A stretch of DNA of 64,000 bases from Paracrocinitomix mangrovi (GTDB lineage Bacteria; Bacteroidota; Bacteroidia; Flavobacteriales_D; Crocinitomicaceae), in contig NZ_CP091819.1 of the NCBI RefSeq assembly GCF_019740355.2, forward strand, positions 1,116,001 through 1,180,000, read 5' to 3'. A program made the position numbers and the translations under genes. The notes under the pieces were generated by a model. That model made no database searches, was not told where the DNA came from, and saw nothing but the letters and a program-made list of their open reading frames with translations. Positions 25,649-33,611 of this stretch are shown here, piece by piece; the first letter of the stretch is position 1; the number at the start of each line of letters is the position of its first letter.

Positions 25649-25664
25649 TTTAGGCTTACCTAAA
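25649..25664. promoter_or_regulatory. DtxR/MntR-type operator palindrome
   Basis: TTTAGG-CTTA-CCTAAA, a perfect six-base inverted repeat with a four-base spacer, matching the TTAGG...CCTAA core of DtxR/IdeR and MntR-like boxes. It begins 10 bases upstream of the -7 element of the receptor operon and covers the expected -33 region. Binding by the operon's own regulator would block RNA polymerase, giving metal-dependent autoregulation. Base-level match is direct; binding is inferred. Confidence 0.7.
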
Positions 25665-25799
25665 TTTATAATATAAATATATTCGATACTAAAGAAATAA
25701 TGGGTTGAAATAGGATATGAATACGTTAAAACTGATTGGATTTAAACCGTTTTATAAAAATCGATAGTAAATAATGTTTACTGTTTTAATTGGAGTATC

Positions 25800-25807
25800 T
25801 ATATTTG
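25800..25807 (+). promoter_or_regulatory. ndk promoter (-7 TATATTTG)
   Basis: Exact TANNTTTG with TTTA 19 bases upstream (25777-25780) as a one-mismatch -33 element. It leaves a leader of about 25 bases to the ndk ATG. Confidence 0.6.
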
Positions 25808-25837
25808 CGCCAAATTAACAATTGAAACAAAACAAAA

Positions 25838-26260
25838 ATGGCTGGAAATAGAACATTTACAATGATAAAACCTGAAGCTGTTGCTGCAGGAAATGCCGGA
25901 AAAATTATTGATGCAATTATTGAAGGTGGATTCAAAATTGTTGCTTTAAAATTAACTCAGCTTACTCCTGAGAGAGCTGGTAAATTCTACGAAGTACACA
26001 AAGAAAGACCTTTTTATCAAGAATTAGTTGACTACATGTCTAGCGGACCTATTTATGCAGCTGTTTTAGAAAAAGATAATGCTGTTGCTGATTTCAGAGC
26101 TTTAATTGGAGCTACTGACCCGGCAGAGGCTGCTGAAGGAACTATCAGAAAAAGATTTGCTAAATCAAAAGCTGAAAATGCAGTTCACGGTTCAGATTCT
26201 GATGAAAACGCAACTATTGAAAGTAACTTCCATTTCTCAGCTGACGAGATTGTTGGATAA
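25838..26260 (+). CDS. ndk: Nucleoside diphosphate kinase
   Basis: A 140-residue NDK that transfers the gamma-phosphate from ATP to nucleoside diphosphates through a phospho-His. The diagnostic motif NAVHGSD (active-site His 117) is present, with [10 protein letters not shown] at the N-terminus, [15 protein letters not shown] and [18 protein letters not shown] all typical. Length is normal for the family. It has its own promoter and a strong intrinsic terminator, so it is a single-gene unit divergent from the metal-uptake operon. Confidence 0.97.
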   Translation: MAGNRTFTMIKPEAVAAGNAGKIIDAIIEGGFKIVALKLTQLTPERAGKFYEVHKERPFYQELVDYMSSGPIYAAVLEKDNAVADFRALIGATDPAEAAEGTIRKRFAKSKAENAVHGSDSDENATIESNFHFSADEIVG

Positions 26261-26283
26261 TTGTCTTTTCAAAATACTTGAAG

Positions 26284-26313
26284 GCCGCTTTATAATTTAA
26301 AGCGGCTTTTTTT
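26284..26313 (+). terminator. Intrinsic terminator after ndk
   Basis: A 9-bp GC-containing stem (GCCGCTTTA / TAAAGCGGC, 26284-26292 and 26298-26306) with a 5-base loop followed directly by seven T residues. Confidence 0.9.
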
Positions 26314-26316
26314 ATA

Positions 26317-26865
26317 CTATAAATTATCCTTATTGTATTTCCAAACGCGATATGAAAATCGGAAGCCCAATTTAAAATTGATAACAGGAAAAACGTTTCT
26401 TCCTCCCGGCGGATCGTAATATGAAAATGAATTCAACAAATGAGGATAAGCCAAACCTGCATCAACCGCCCAGTTAAAACGGTAATGCGTGAACCTTGCA
26501 AATCCTATTCCCAATGAATGCTTCATTACCCAATCAGGAGTATCAGATTTGGCAACAAAATTTCTCAAATTAATCTTTAAACGAGTCTTTCCTCTTTCAA
26601 CCCTCCAGGGATAAAAATCAAATCCGAATCCACCTCCAAGATACCCTCCGCCTACTTCAAATCCAACATTATTAGACAATAACACATCATAAGTAAGTCC
26701 ACCCCATCCAGTAACTCCACCAAGGTTAAATGAAACTGTACTTCTGTACAATCCTCCAAATTCAAATTTTTTCAGATCATTAACTCTTGTAGAATCAAGG
26801 CCAACTTGTCCAATGGAAGTTGAAGTGATAAAAAGTATAGAAAGTGCTGCTATAAAAATTCTCAT
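26317..26865 (-). CDS. Predicted outer membrane beta-barrel or secreted protein
   Basis: A 182-residue protein with a signal peptide (cleavage near SIGQ, residue 20) and a mature part of alternating polar/aromatic strands rich in Gly, Tyr and Phe (FGGLYRSTVSFNLGG, GFEVGGGYLGGGFGFDFYPW, LGFRFSYRVWKY), the look of a small outer-membrane barrel of about eight strands. No named family recognised. Its start overlaps the stop of the preceding gene by 4 bases, so it is the last gene of the operon that begins with the SAM hydroxide adenosyltransferase. The stop lies next to the ndk terminator. Confidence 0.65.
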   Translation of the reverse strand: MRIFIAALSILFITSTSIGQVGLDSTRVNDLKKFEFGGLYRSTVSFNLGGVTGWGGLTYDVLLSNNVGFEVGGGYLGGGFGFDFYPWRVERGKTRLKINLRNFVAKSDTPDWVMKHSLGIGFARFTHYRFNWAVDAGLAYPHLLNSFSYYDPPGGRNVFPVINFKLGFRFSYRVWKYNKDNL

Positions 26866-27476
26866 AGTGCCGGAATCTCTTTGTATTTAGTAACGATTGA
26901 AAATTTGGTTCCGGTCCATTTTAAATCCATGATAGGAAACTCAATTTGATTTTTGTTCATTGAGATATACAAGCCTAAAACACCCTGATCATGGGGCAAT
27001 ATGAATTTAAATTGTGGATTATCTTCACTCACATCAGGTTTAATACTTTTAACTTTTGCCGCAATTTTATTCATGTGCTTCACCATTTTACCAACTGGTA
27101 GAATATCCTTTGAAACCTCAGTTGAATCATCTTTTGAGTATTCAAAAAAGCTGCATTCATACACACAAAAAGGTTGGCAATTAAAATGTGTAACACCAAT
27201 CAAATCGTTTCCGTTTTCCATTTTCCACATGGATAAATAATAATCACCCATATATCCACCAGAAACATGAACATAGCTTCCATTTAGATCCAGTTCCTTA
27301 TAGTAGTACAGTTTACCCGACCTAACGTTCACATCTTCTTTATCGCTTACAATTTGAGATCCTAGAATTGATTCGGCATAATAATGAATTGAGGCATACG
27401 GTTTCCGTGCGTAATCCTGAGAATATGCCCGGCTTACAGCTAAAAAACAAATAACAAAAAGAACCGTATTCCTCAT
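26862..27476 (-). CDS. Secreted protein of unknown function, paralogue of the neighbouring lipoprotein
   Basis: A 204-residue protein with signal peptide (cleavage near AYSQ, residue 20). The mature part aligns by eye with the product of the gene immediately upstream (27480-28226): both share a YAE-x-xLG/MMGQK start, ELDLNGSYVHVSGGYMGDYYLSMWKMENGNDLIGV versus a matching LDLKGGYAAVTGAYEGWSEFVLWRMADGNDLLGT, a pair of Cys (CQPFC versus CGPAC), and a closing IPI/FPIMDLKW-type strand. They are tandem paralogues. Function unknown; the fold looks all-beta. This copy has lost the lipobox and the acidic N-terminal spacer. Confidence 0.7.
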   Translation of the reverse strand: MRNTVLFVICFLAVSRAYSQDYARKPYASIHYYAESILGSQIVSDKEDVNVRSGKLYYYKELDLNGSYVHVSGGYMGDYYLSMWKMENGNDLIGVTHFNCQPFCVYECSFFEYSKDDSTEVSKDILPVGKMVKHMNKIAAKVKSIKPDVSEDNPQFKFILPHDQGVLGLYISMNKNQIEFPIMDLKWTGTKFSIVTKYKEIPAL

Positions 27477-27479
27477 CTA

Positions 27480-28226
27480 TTACCCCATTCTTTCATTCAG
27501 TTCAGTATACTTTTCTTTAACTGAGAATTTCTTTTTATCCCAACTCAACATCATGATAGGAATTCTAACTTCATCTGCACCAACAATTATATCAACCTCC
27601 ATTGAAGTTCCTTTTTGTGGAAAATTATAGAAAAACTGATAATCTTCTTGATACTCAATTCCTTCATATTTTTCAAGAATCTTAGGCATTAAGCTAGCTC
27701 CGTAATCTTCAACTTCCATTCTTGGGATTAAATTGTTTCCTTCACCTACTTTTTCACCATCCTTCATAATGTAAAACTTAAAGTCATAATCACAAGCTGG
27801 TCCACATCCTGCCGACATAGTCCCCAAAAGATCATTACCATCTGCCATTCTCCAAAGTACAAACTCACTCCAACCTTCATACGCTCCTGTTACCGCAGCA
27901 TATCCTCCTTTTAAATCCAAAGTTTGATAATAATGTTCTACACCATCTCCATTGTTATTCATTGCATCTGCAGAAGCAAATATTTTTTGTCCCATCATCA
28001 TTTCAGCATAGTCATCAATCTGCCATAAACCATCAGAATTTTCAGGAATAAAATCTCCGTTTTCTAATGTGCCATCCACCTCATTTTCTACTGATTCATC
28101 TACATCCGCGCTTTCACAAGTCAAATCTTCCTCTGTTAATCCTTCACTTTCATTAGTTTCATTTTCTCCACCACATGCAAATAAAAATGCCGTTGCTGTC
28201 AATATCCATAAATGTTTTTTCATCAT
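27480..28226 (-). CDS. Acidic lipoprotein of unknown function, paralogue of the downstream gene
   Basis: A 248-residue lipoprotein: signal peptide with lipobox FLFAC (Cys about 18), then a very acidic linker (about 20-60, Glu/Asp/Asn rich) and a beta-rich domain (about 65-245) shared with the protein encoded at 26862-27476. Conserved points are the DLKGGYAAVTGAY strand, LWRMADGNDLLG, the CGPACDYDFKFY Cys pair and the terminal MMLSWDKKKFSVKEKY. No family recognised. It is 3 bases from the next gene and 4 bases from the preceding ABM-domain gene, so it is tightly embedded in the operon. Confidence 0.72.
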   Translation of the reverse strand: MMKKHLWILTATAFLFACGGENETNESEGLTEEDLTCESADVDESVENEVDGTLENGDFIPENSDGLWQIDDYAEMMMGQKIFASADAMNNNGDGVEHYYQTLDLKGGYAAVTGAYEGWSEFVLWRMADGNDLLGTMSAGCGPACDYDFKFYIMKDGEKVGEGNNLIPRMEVEDYGASLMPKILEKYEGIEYQEDYQFFYNFPQKGTSMEVDIIVGADEVRIPIMMLSWDKKKFSVKEKYTELNERMG

Positions 28227-28230
28227 TCAA

Positions 28231-28521
28231 TTATTTTATTAATTCTGTACTCCAGGCTTCCGGCTTATCATCAAACCATTCTTTAACTTTAGGCCAAACC
28301 TGTCCAAATAATTCTGTATTCCTATATGCATCAATTGATGCTTGATCTTTCCAAACACTATATGTAAAAAAGATTCCTGAATCAGCATGATCCTTTAACA
28401 GCTTAACACCTTCACATCCGGGTTGTGATTCTATTCTATTTTGAATCTCAGTAAAGTATTGCTGAAAATCATCACATCTATCCTTTTTAAAGGTCATTTT
28501 AACTAGTCGCTGTATACTCAT
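28231..28521 (-). CDS. ABM-domain (antibiotic biosynthesis monooxygenase-like) small protein
   Basis: A 96-residue dimeric alpha-beta barrel protein with the typical ABM/YgiN pattern: a first strand LVKMTFKKD, helix DFQQYFTEIQNRIESQPGC, strand GVKLLKDHADSGIFFTYSVWKD, and the SIDAYRNTELFGQVWPKVKEWFDD helix. Members include heme-degrading and quinol monooxygenases, but many have no known activity; the substrate here is not evident. It overlaps the SAM hydroxide adenosyltransferase gene by 4 bases (ATGA). Confidence 0.85.
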   Translation of the reverse strand: MSIQRLVKMTFKKDRCDDFQQYFTEIQNRIESQPGCEGVKLLKDHADSGIFFTYSVWKDQASIDAYRNTELFGQVWPKVKEWFDDKPEAWSTELIK

Positions 28522-29387
28522 GACTGATTTTGTAGTAATTCTTCAATTCTGTTTTTAGATCCTTTTGGATGAAATTCTATCCTAATTGTATCTTTTACAT
28601 GCAACCCAAGCAAAGAAGATGCTCCTCCTCCACTTCCTTGAACTCCTTTATTAATAGCTATCTCCAAATAACCGTTTTCATTAAAAAGTGCCAATTTTTC
28701 ACCCATTGGGACATCATAATAATTGCTGGATATTTTCTCAATAAAGTACTTACTGTTTCTAAAGAATATAGTAAATGGATTTCCCATACCTACTTCCTTG
28801 AACAACTTTTCGGTAATATTAACCATCACGTTTCCGTACTTATCTTCGTGAATGACAGTTCCTTTTATTAAATCCTGCTCAATAGTTGGTTGGGTTGTAA
28901 ATGCTTTTCTTACCGACTTCATTGTCTCACCAATGTCACTCAAAGGTTTTCCTTCACAAATTGCAACAATAGCTGGTAAATAGATATTCCTTGTTGGAAA
29001 TCTCAAAGAAGATTTAGCACTAAAATTATCTATGCGGATGATTTCTTCAGCTTCTTCAAAGCCATTTATTAGAGAAAACATACCATTATCACATCCAACA
29101 AAATACTGCCCTTTCAACTTCATGACAATTGGATATAGATTATTATCTGAAGCAGCAATGGACACAACAGGTAGGTGATCAACTCCTATAAAATGTACGG
29201 TTCCTTCTGGAAAATCTTCTGTAATATTATTGATGTAGTAAGCAGCTTCAGCAAGGTTAAAAGGTTGTACTTCGTGTGAAATATCAACTACCCTACTATC
29301 CTTAATTTTGGAATATAATTGCCCCTTGATTGCGGCCACATAATGGTCCCGCAAACCTAAATCTGTTGTCAGGGTAATTATCTTCAT
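28518..29387 (-). CDS. SAM hydroxide adenosyltransferase (DUF62 family)
   Basis: A 289-residue protein of the SAM-dependent halogenase/hydroxide adenosyltransferase family; bacterial members of the non-halogenase branch hydrolyse S-adenosylmethionine to adenosine and methionine. Signatures: MKIITLTTDLGLRDHYVAAIKG at the N-terminus (Asp of TTDLG), VVDISHEVQPFNLAEAAYYI, FPEGTVHFIGVDHL, YFVGCDNGMFSL and the C-terminal KLALFNENGYLEIAINKG. I use ATG 29387; a start 5 codons upstream is unlikely as the family begins MKIIT. It is the first gene of a five-gene unit running to 26317. Confidence 0.9.
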   Translation of the reverse strand: MKIITLTTDLGLRDHYVAAIKGQLYSKIKDSRVVDISHEVQPFNLAEAAYYINNITEDFPEGTVHFIGVDHLPVVSIAASDNNLYPIVMKLKGQYFVGCDNGMFSLINGFEEAEEIIRIDNFSAKSSLRFPTRNIYLPAIVAICEGKPLSDIGETMKSVRKAFTTQPTIEQDLIKGTVIHEDKYGNVMVNITEKLFKEVGMGNPFTIFFRNSKYFIEKISSNYYDVPMGEKLALFNENGYLEIAINKGVQGSGGGASSLLGLHVKDTIRIEFHPKGSKNRIEELLQNQS

Positions 29388-29522
29388 CTTACTTCTACAC
29401 AATTTTTAGGATGCAATATTTTTATCAAATAGCGCGTTCAACCTAGAAATTCTTAATTTTATAACCAAAAATAATTCTAATTTTTAGTTGAATTCTTTAA
29501 TCCAAATTAATTAATTAACATT

Positions 29523-30461
29523 TTGCACGAAAAAGTCATTGAAATTGTCGGTGTAGATCCAGTGGTTATGCTGGGTATAAACGAATCTAAGCTTAAACTT
29601 TACAAGCAATATTTTCCTAAACTAAAATTTGTATCAAGAGGAAATCTCTTAAAAATTTTGGGCGAAGCGGAAATTGTAGATCAATTTGAAAAGAAATGGG
29701 AATTGATGTTGAAACATGTCAATCGTTACAACTCATTGACTGAAAACAACATTGAAAACTTAATGTTACAAGATTCAGAACAAATCCCTTTCAAAGATCA
29801 CGGTGAAACAATTGTTCACGGAAATGGTGGATTATCTGTTAAAGCAAGAACTGCTAATCAAAGAAAATTGGTCAAAGCTTCCATGGAAAATGACATGGTT
29901 TTTGCTATTGGACCTGCAGGAACAGGAAAAACATATACTTCAGTAGCCTTAGCTGTGCGAGCTTTAAAGAACAAAGAAGTTAGAAGAATTATTCTTACCC
30001 GACCTGCTGTGGAAGCCGGAGAAAATCTAGGATTCTTGCCTGGTGACTTGCGTGAAAAACTGGATCCGTATATGGCCCCACTTTATGATGGATTAAGAGA
30101 CATGATTCCTGCTGAAAAGTTAGCTGAATACATAGAGCATGGAATTATTGAAATTGCTCCTTTGGCATTTATGAGAGGTAGAACATTAGATAACGCTTAT
30201 GTGATACTGGATGAAGCACAAAATACCACTACAGCTCAAATGAAAATGTTCTTAACAAGAATGGGACAGTCTGCCAAATTCATTATTACAGGAGATGCTA
30301 CACAAATAGATTTACCTAGAAACCAAAAATCCGGGTTAAACATGGCGATCAATAAGTTGAAAGACATTGAAGGAATTGGACTGGTACAATTGGACGAAAG
30401 AGATGTCATCAGACACAAATTGGTAAAACAAATTATTCAAGCTTTAAAAGACGACGAATAG
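29523..30461 (+). CDS. PhoH-family ATPase
   Basis: A 312-residue cytoplasmic PhoH-like protein: N-terminal KH/GST-like region (1-100), then P-loop ATPase with FAIGPAGTGKTYTSVALAV (Walker A residues 130-137), RRIILTRPAVEAGENLGFLPGD, and Walker B AYVILDEAQN followed by FITGDATQIDLP. Members are proposed RNA helicase-like or ribonuclease-associated ATPases. The likely start is TTG 29523, since no ATG occurs before the conserved VIEIVGVDPV region and the family usually begins close to this point. It stands alone on the plus strand between the SAM hydroxide adenosyltransferase operon and purC. Confidence 0.92.
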   Translation: MHEKVIEIVGVDPVVMLGINESKLKLYKQYFPKLKFVSRGNLLKILGEAEIVDQFEKKWELMLKHVNRYNSLTENNIENLMLQDSEQIPFKDHGETIVHGNGGLSVKARTANQRKLVKASMENDMVFAIGPAGTGKTYTSVALAVRALKNKEVRRIILTRPAVEAGENLGFLPGDLREKLDPYMAPLYDGLRDMIPAEKLAEYIEHGIIEIAPLAFMRGRTLDNAYVILDEAQNTTTAQMKMFLTRMGQSAKFIITGDATQIDLPRNQKSGLNMAINKLKDIEGIGLVQLDERDVIRHKLVKQIIQALKDDE

Positions 30462-30517
30462 TTGAATATTTATCTATTCTGTTCATAACTATCTCTGATT
30501 TTTAAGTGATAATGAGC

Positions 30518-30525
30518 TAAATTTG
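30518..30525 (+). promoter_or_regulatory. purC -7 element (TAAATTTG)
   Basis: Exact TANNTTTG, 18 bases before the purC ATG at 30544. A T-rich TTTT about 16 bases upstream may serve as a weak -33. Confidence 0.55.
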
Positions 30526-30543
30526 CGTGCAAATATTTTTGGC

Positions 30544-31497
30544 ATGAGCGCAATAAAATCAACCTCTTTTCAATTTCCCGGACAAACTGCTGTTTACAAT
30601 GGTAAAGTTAGAGATGTGTACACCATACAGGATGATCTATTGGTGATTGTCGCATCTGACAGAATATCAGCATTTGATTACATTTTACACGAAGCTATTC
30701 CCTATAAAGGACAAGTTTTGAATCAATTGGCTGCGAAGTTTTTAAAACAAACAGCTGATATTGTTCCAAATTGGTTAATTGATACACCTGACCCAATGGT
30801 GGCTTTTGGGCACAAATGTGAGCCTTTTAAAATTGAAATGGTGATCAGAGGTTATATGTCCGGTCATGCTGCCAGAGAATATAAAGCTGGAAGAAGAATT
30901 CTTTGTGGAGTTCCAATGCCGGAAGGAATGAAGGAAAATGATAAGTTCCCAGAGCCAATTATTACTCCTGCTACAAAAGCAGAAGAAGGTCATGACGAAG
31001 ACATTTCAAAAGAAGATATAATTGCCAAAGGGATTGTTTCAGAAGAAGATTACATTCAACTAGAAAAATATACCAGAGCCCTTTTTCAAAGAGGAACTGA
31101 ACTAGCCGCTCAAAAAGGACTTATCCTGGTTGATACTAAGTATGAATTCGGTAAAAAAGATGGAAAAATCTATCTAATTGATGAAATCCATACACCTGAT
31201 TCTTCAAGATACTTTTATGCAGATGGATATGAAGAAAGACAGCAAAAGGGAGAAAAACAAAAGCAATTGTCTAAAGAGTTTGTTCGTGAATGGCTAATTG
31301 CACACGATTTTCAAGGATTAGATGGACAAACCTTACCCCACATGCCTGAGGAATTTGTTAATTCAGTTACTGACAGATACATTGAACTGTACGAAAAAAT
31401 CATAGGTGAAAAATTCGTAAAAGCTGACAACACTAACATTGAAGAAAGAATTAAAACCAATGTTTTGAAGTGCTTGGAAAACGCCATCCAACATTAA
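30544..31497 (+). CDS. purC: SAICAR synthase (phosphoribosylaminoimidazole-succinocarboxamide synthase)
   Basis: A 317-residue purine synthesis enzyme that joins CAIR and aspartate using ATP. The ATG 30544 is chosen because the promoter element lies inside the upstream in-frame extension. Motifs: [29 protein letters not shown] at the N-terminus, [36 protein letters not shown] and the [13 protein letters not shown] active-site block. The long form (about 310 rather than 237 residues) is usual in this phylum and in eukaryotes. Other pur genes are not in the window. Confidence 0.95.
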   Translation: MSAIKSTSFQFPGQTAVYNGKVRDVYTIQDDLLVIVASDRISAFDYILHEAIPYKGQVLNQLAAKFLKQTADIVPNWLIDTPDPMVAFGHKCEPFKIEMVIRGYMSGHAAREYKAGRRILCGVPMPEGMKENDKFPEPIITPATKAEEGHDEDISKEDIIAKGIVSEEDYIQLEKYTRALFQRGTELAAQKGLILVDTKYEFGKKDGKIYLIDEIHTPDSSRYFYADGYEERQQKGEKQKQLSKEFVREWLIAHDFQGLDGQTLPHMPEEFVNSVTDRYIELYEKIIGEKFVKADNTNIEERIKTNVLKCLENAIQH

Positions 31498-31590
31498 GAA
31501 AATTTCATTTTAGCTGACAATTGTCATTTGAAGACAAGAGGCAACAACTTAATTTTACGATCGTTAGATTGAAAAAATGATTGCCTAATT

Positions 31591-32031
31591 ATGCTGAAAC
31601 TTGTCATAAACAAGATTCAAAGTGACAAAAACATTCTCCTATCCATTAGTATAGGAATAGCATATTTGTGGTTCGGTTTACTGAAATTTTTTCCTCACTT
31701 AAGTCCTGCAGAAGGCGTAGCTGGTGAAACGATTACTTTACTCACTTTTCATTTAATTCCAAAGAACGTTTCCATTATTTTACTTGCAATTTGGGAATGC
31801 GCTATTGGGATATGTCTTTTGGTGAATTACAGAAATAGATTTGTAATATATGCCGGTATTATTCACATTTTGTGCACCTTCACCCCACTTTTCCTTATGT
31901 CAGACGCATGTTTCAATAAACACTTTTACAGTCCTTCCCTTTTGGGTCAATACATTATCAAAAATTTAGTAATAATCAGTGCATTGATCGTATTACTTCC
32001 ACATAAGGTAAAAAAGGCAACTAACTCATAA
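31591..32031 (+). CDS. DoxX-like multi-pass membrane protein
   Basis: A 146-residue integral membrane protein with about four hydrophobic segments and the DoxX/YkgB-like pattern SIGIAYLWFGLLKFFPH near the N-terminus followed by P-containing helices. Some members accompany oxidative-stress or thiosulphate-related systems, but this one has no such neighbour. The C-terminus is short and basic (PHKVKKATNS). A perfect 12-base palindrome (31515-31526) lies upstream. The exact role is unknown. Confidence 0.7.
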   Translation: MLKLVINKIQSDKNILLSISIGIAYLWFGLLKFFPHLSPAEGVAGETITLLTFHLIPKNVSIILLAIWECAIGICLLVNYRNRFVIYAGIIHILCTFTPLFLMSDACFNKHFYSPSLLGQYIIKNLVIISALIVLLPHKVKKATNS

Positions 32032-32081
32032 TTGAACTACCATCTTGGATATCTTGTTAACAAAGTAAAAATCTAAACGAT

Positions 32082-32111
32082 TTTGTTAATTAATTGAAAT
32101 ACTTACATTTG
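32082..32111 (+). promoter_or_regulatory. Complete Bacteroidota promoter (TTTG, 18-bp spacer, TACATTTG)
   Basis: TTTG at 32082-32085 and TACATTTG at 32104-32111, separated by 18 bases: the best full match to the TTTG/TANNTTTG consensus in the window. It drives the haloperoxidase-like lipoprotein, ATG 23 bases downstream. Confidence 0.75.
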
Positions 32112-32134
32112 ATTTGAACAAATTACACCATCTC

Positions 32135-33610
32135 ATGAAGTTCAAATCTATAATGATCATTGCGTTAGCATTGTTGCTGGGCGCATGTAAAGGAAATTCC
32201 TCTGATGAAAATCAGGAGCAATCACAAACTGTTGAAGAACCAAAAGGAAAAGATAATCTAGCCTATAAATGGGCAAAAATCGCCTTGGATGCAACAGCCA
32301 ATGACACTGAATGGTTTAAGCCAAGACCTACCATTTCTTCACGTTTTTTAAGTCTGATTTTTGTCTCAATTTTTGATGCATGGTCAGTTTATGACGACAA
32401 GGCAATTCCTGTTTATTTAAATGCTGACAGAAGACCAGAAGAAGAAAGAACTCTTGAAAACAAGGAAAAGGCTATAAGTTATGCCGCTTACAGAGCAATG
32501 ATGCACTATTATTATTCAGACAGTACAATGTTCACGGACTTTATGAACGAATTAGGCTTCGATCCAAAAGACGAGTCTATTGATCCTTCAACTCCGCAAG
32601 GAATAGGTAATCTAGCTGCACAAACAGTTATTGACATCAGAAGAGAAGATGGCTCAAACCAATACGCTACTGTAGAAGGTTCAAACGGCATATCTTACTT
32701 TGATTACACCATGTACAAACCGGTAAATCCAGTAGATAAAAACAATGACATCAACCGTTGGCAACCAAAGTATTTTCTGGATAATAACGGCAATAAATAT
32801 GCCCCGGGATGTCTTACTCCACATTGGCAATTAGTTAAACCAATTGGTCTGGACTCAGCTAGTCAATTTAGACCGGGTCCTCCACCTCAAGTGGGATCAG
32901 AGCAATTGGAAAAAGAAGTAGCCGAAGTTGTAGAATTACAAGCAAATTTAACTCCAGAAGAAATGGCTTTAGTTGAATTTATGAGGGATGGACCCAAATC
33001 TGTTCAACAAGCAGGTCACTGGTTAATTTTTGCACAATACATATCAGAAAGAGATCAACACACACTAGACGAAGATGTGAAAATGTATTTCCTTAACCAG
33101 ATAGTTGCAATGGATGCGTTTATCGCTTCTTGGGATTCTAAAATGCACTATGATTTTGCCAGACCTTATGCATTGGTACATCATTATTATAAGGGACAAA
33201 AAATTAAGGGATGGGCTGGTCCTGAAGAAGGTTGGATTGAAATGAATGGTGAAGACTGGAGACCATATTCTCCTGCTACTTTCCTTTGCCCTCCATTTCC
33301 TAGTTACACATCCGGACATAGTACGGTTAGTGGAGCATGCAGTAAAGCACTTGAATTATATACAGGTAGCAATGAATTTGGACAATCGGTAAAATTGGTG
33401 CCGGGCGCTTTAACTCATCCTAATGATTTAAGAGATACGGTGACACTTCATTTTGAAACCCTTTCAGGAACTGCTGAAATGGCAGGTCAATCTAGAGTGT
33501 TAGGTGGATACCATATTCAAGCTGATAACGTTGCAGGATTACAATTGGGAAGAGACGTTGCAACCCACATTTACAATAACTTTTATTTAAAACATATAGG
33601 AGAAAAATAA
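32135..33610 (+). CDS. Vanadium-dependent haloperoxidase/PAP2-like lipoprotein
   Basis: A 491-residue lipoprotein (lipobox LLGAC, Cys 18; ATG 32135 preferred over the upstream TTG). The C-terminal half carries the three vanadate/phosphate-binding motifs of the vanadium haloperoxidase-PAP2 superfamily: K-X6-RP (K336 to R343-P344), PSYTSGHST (S393-G394-H395, acid-base His) and SRVLGGYH (SR-X5-H, S453, R454, H460). Length and large N-terminal domain fit the bacterial haloperoxidase-like group rather than a small PAP2 phosphatase. Halide specificity and activity cannot be predicted. It is followed 1 base later by a membrane protein gene, likely cotranscribed. Confidence 0.85.
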   Translation: MKFKSIMIIALALLLGACKGNSSDENQEQSQTVEEPKGKDNLAYKWAKIALDATANDTEWFKPRPTISSRFLSLIFVSIFDAWSVYDDKAIPVYLNADRRPEEERTLENKEKAISYAAYRAMMHYYYSDSTMFTDFMNELGFDPKDESIDPSTPQGIGNLAAQTVIDIRREDGSNQYATVEGSNGISYFDYTMYKPVNPVDKNNDINRWQPKYFLDNNGNKYAPGCLTPHWQLVKPIGLDSASQFRPGPPPQVGSEQLEKEVAEVVELQANLTPEEMALVEFMRDGPKSVQQAGHWLIFAQYISERDQHTLDEDVKMYFLNQIVAMDAFIASWDSKMHYDFARPYALVHHYYKGQKIKGWAGPEEGWIEMNGEDWRPYSPATFLCPPFPSYTSGHSTVSGACSKALELYTGSNEFGQSVKLVPGALTHPNDLRDTVTLHFETLSGTAEMAGQSRVLGGYHIQADNVAGLQLGRDVATHIYNNFYLKHIGEK

Positions 33611-33611
33611 A

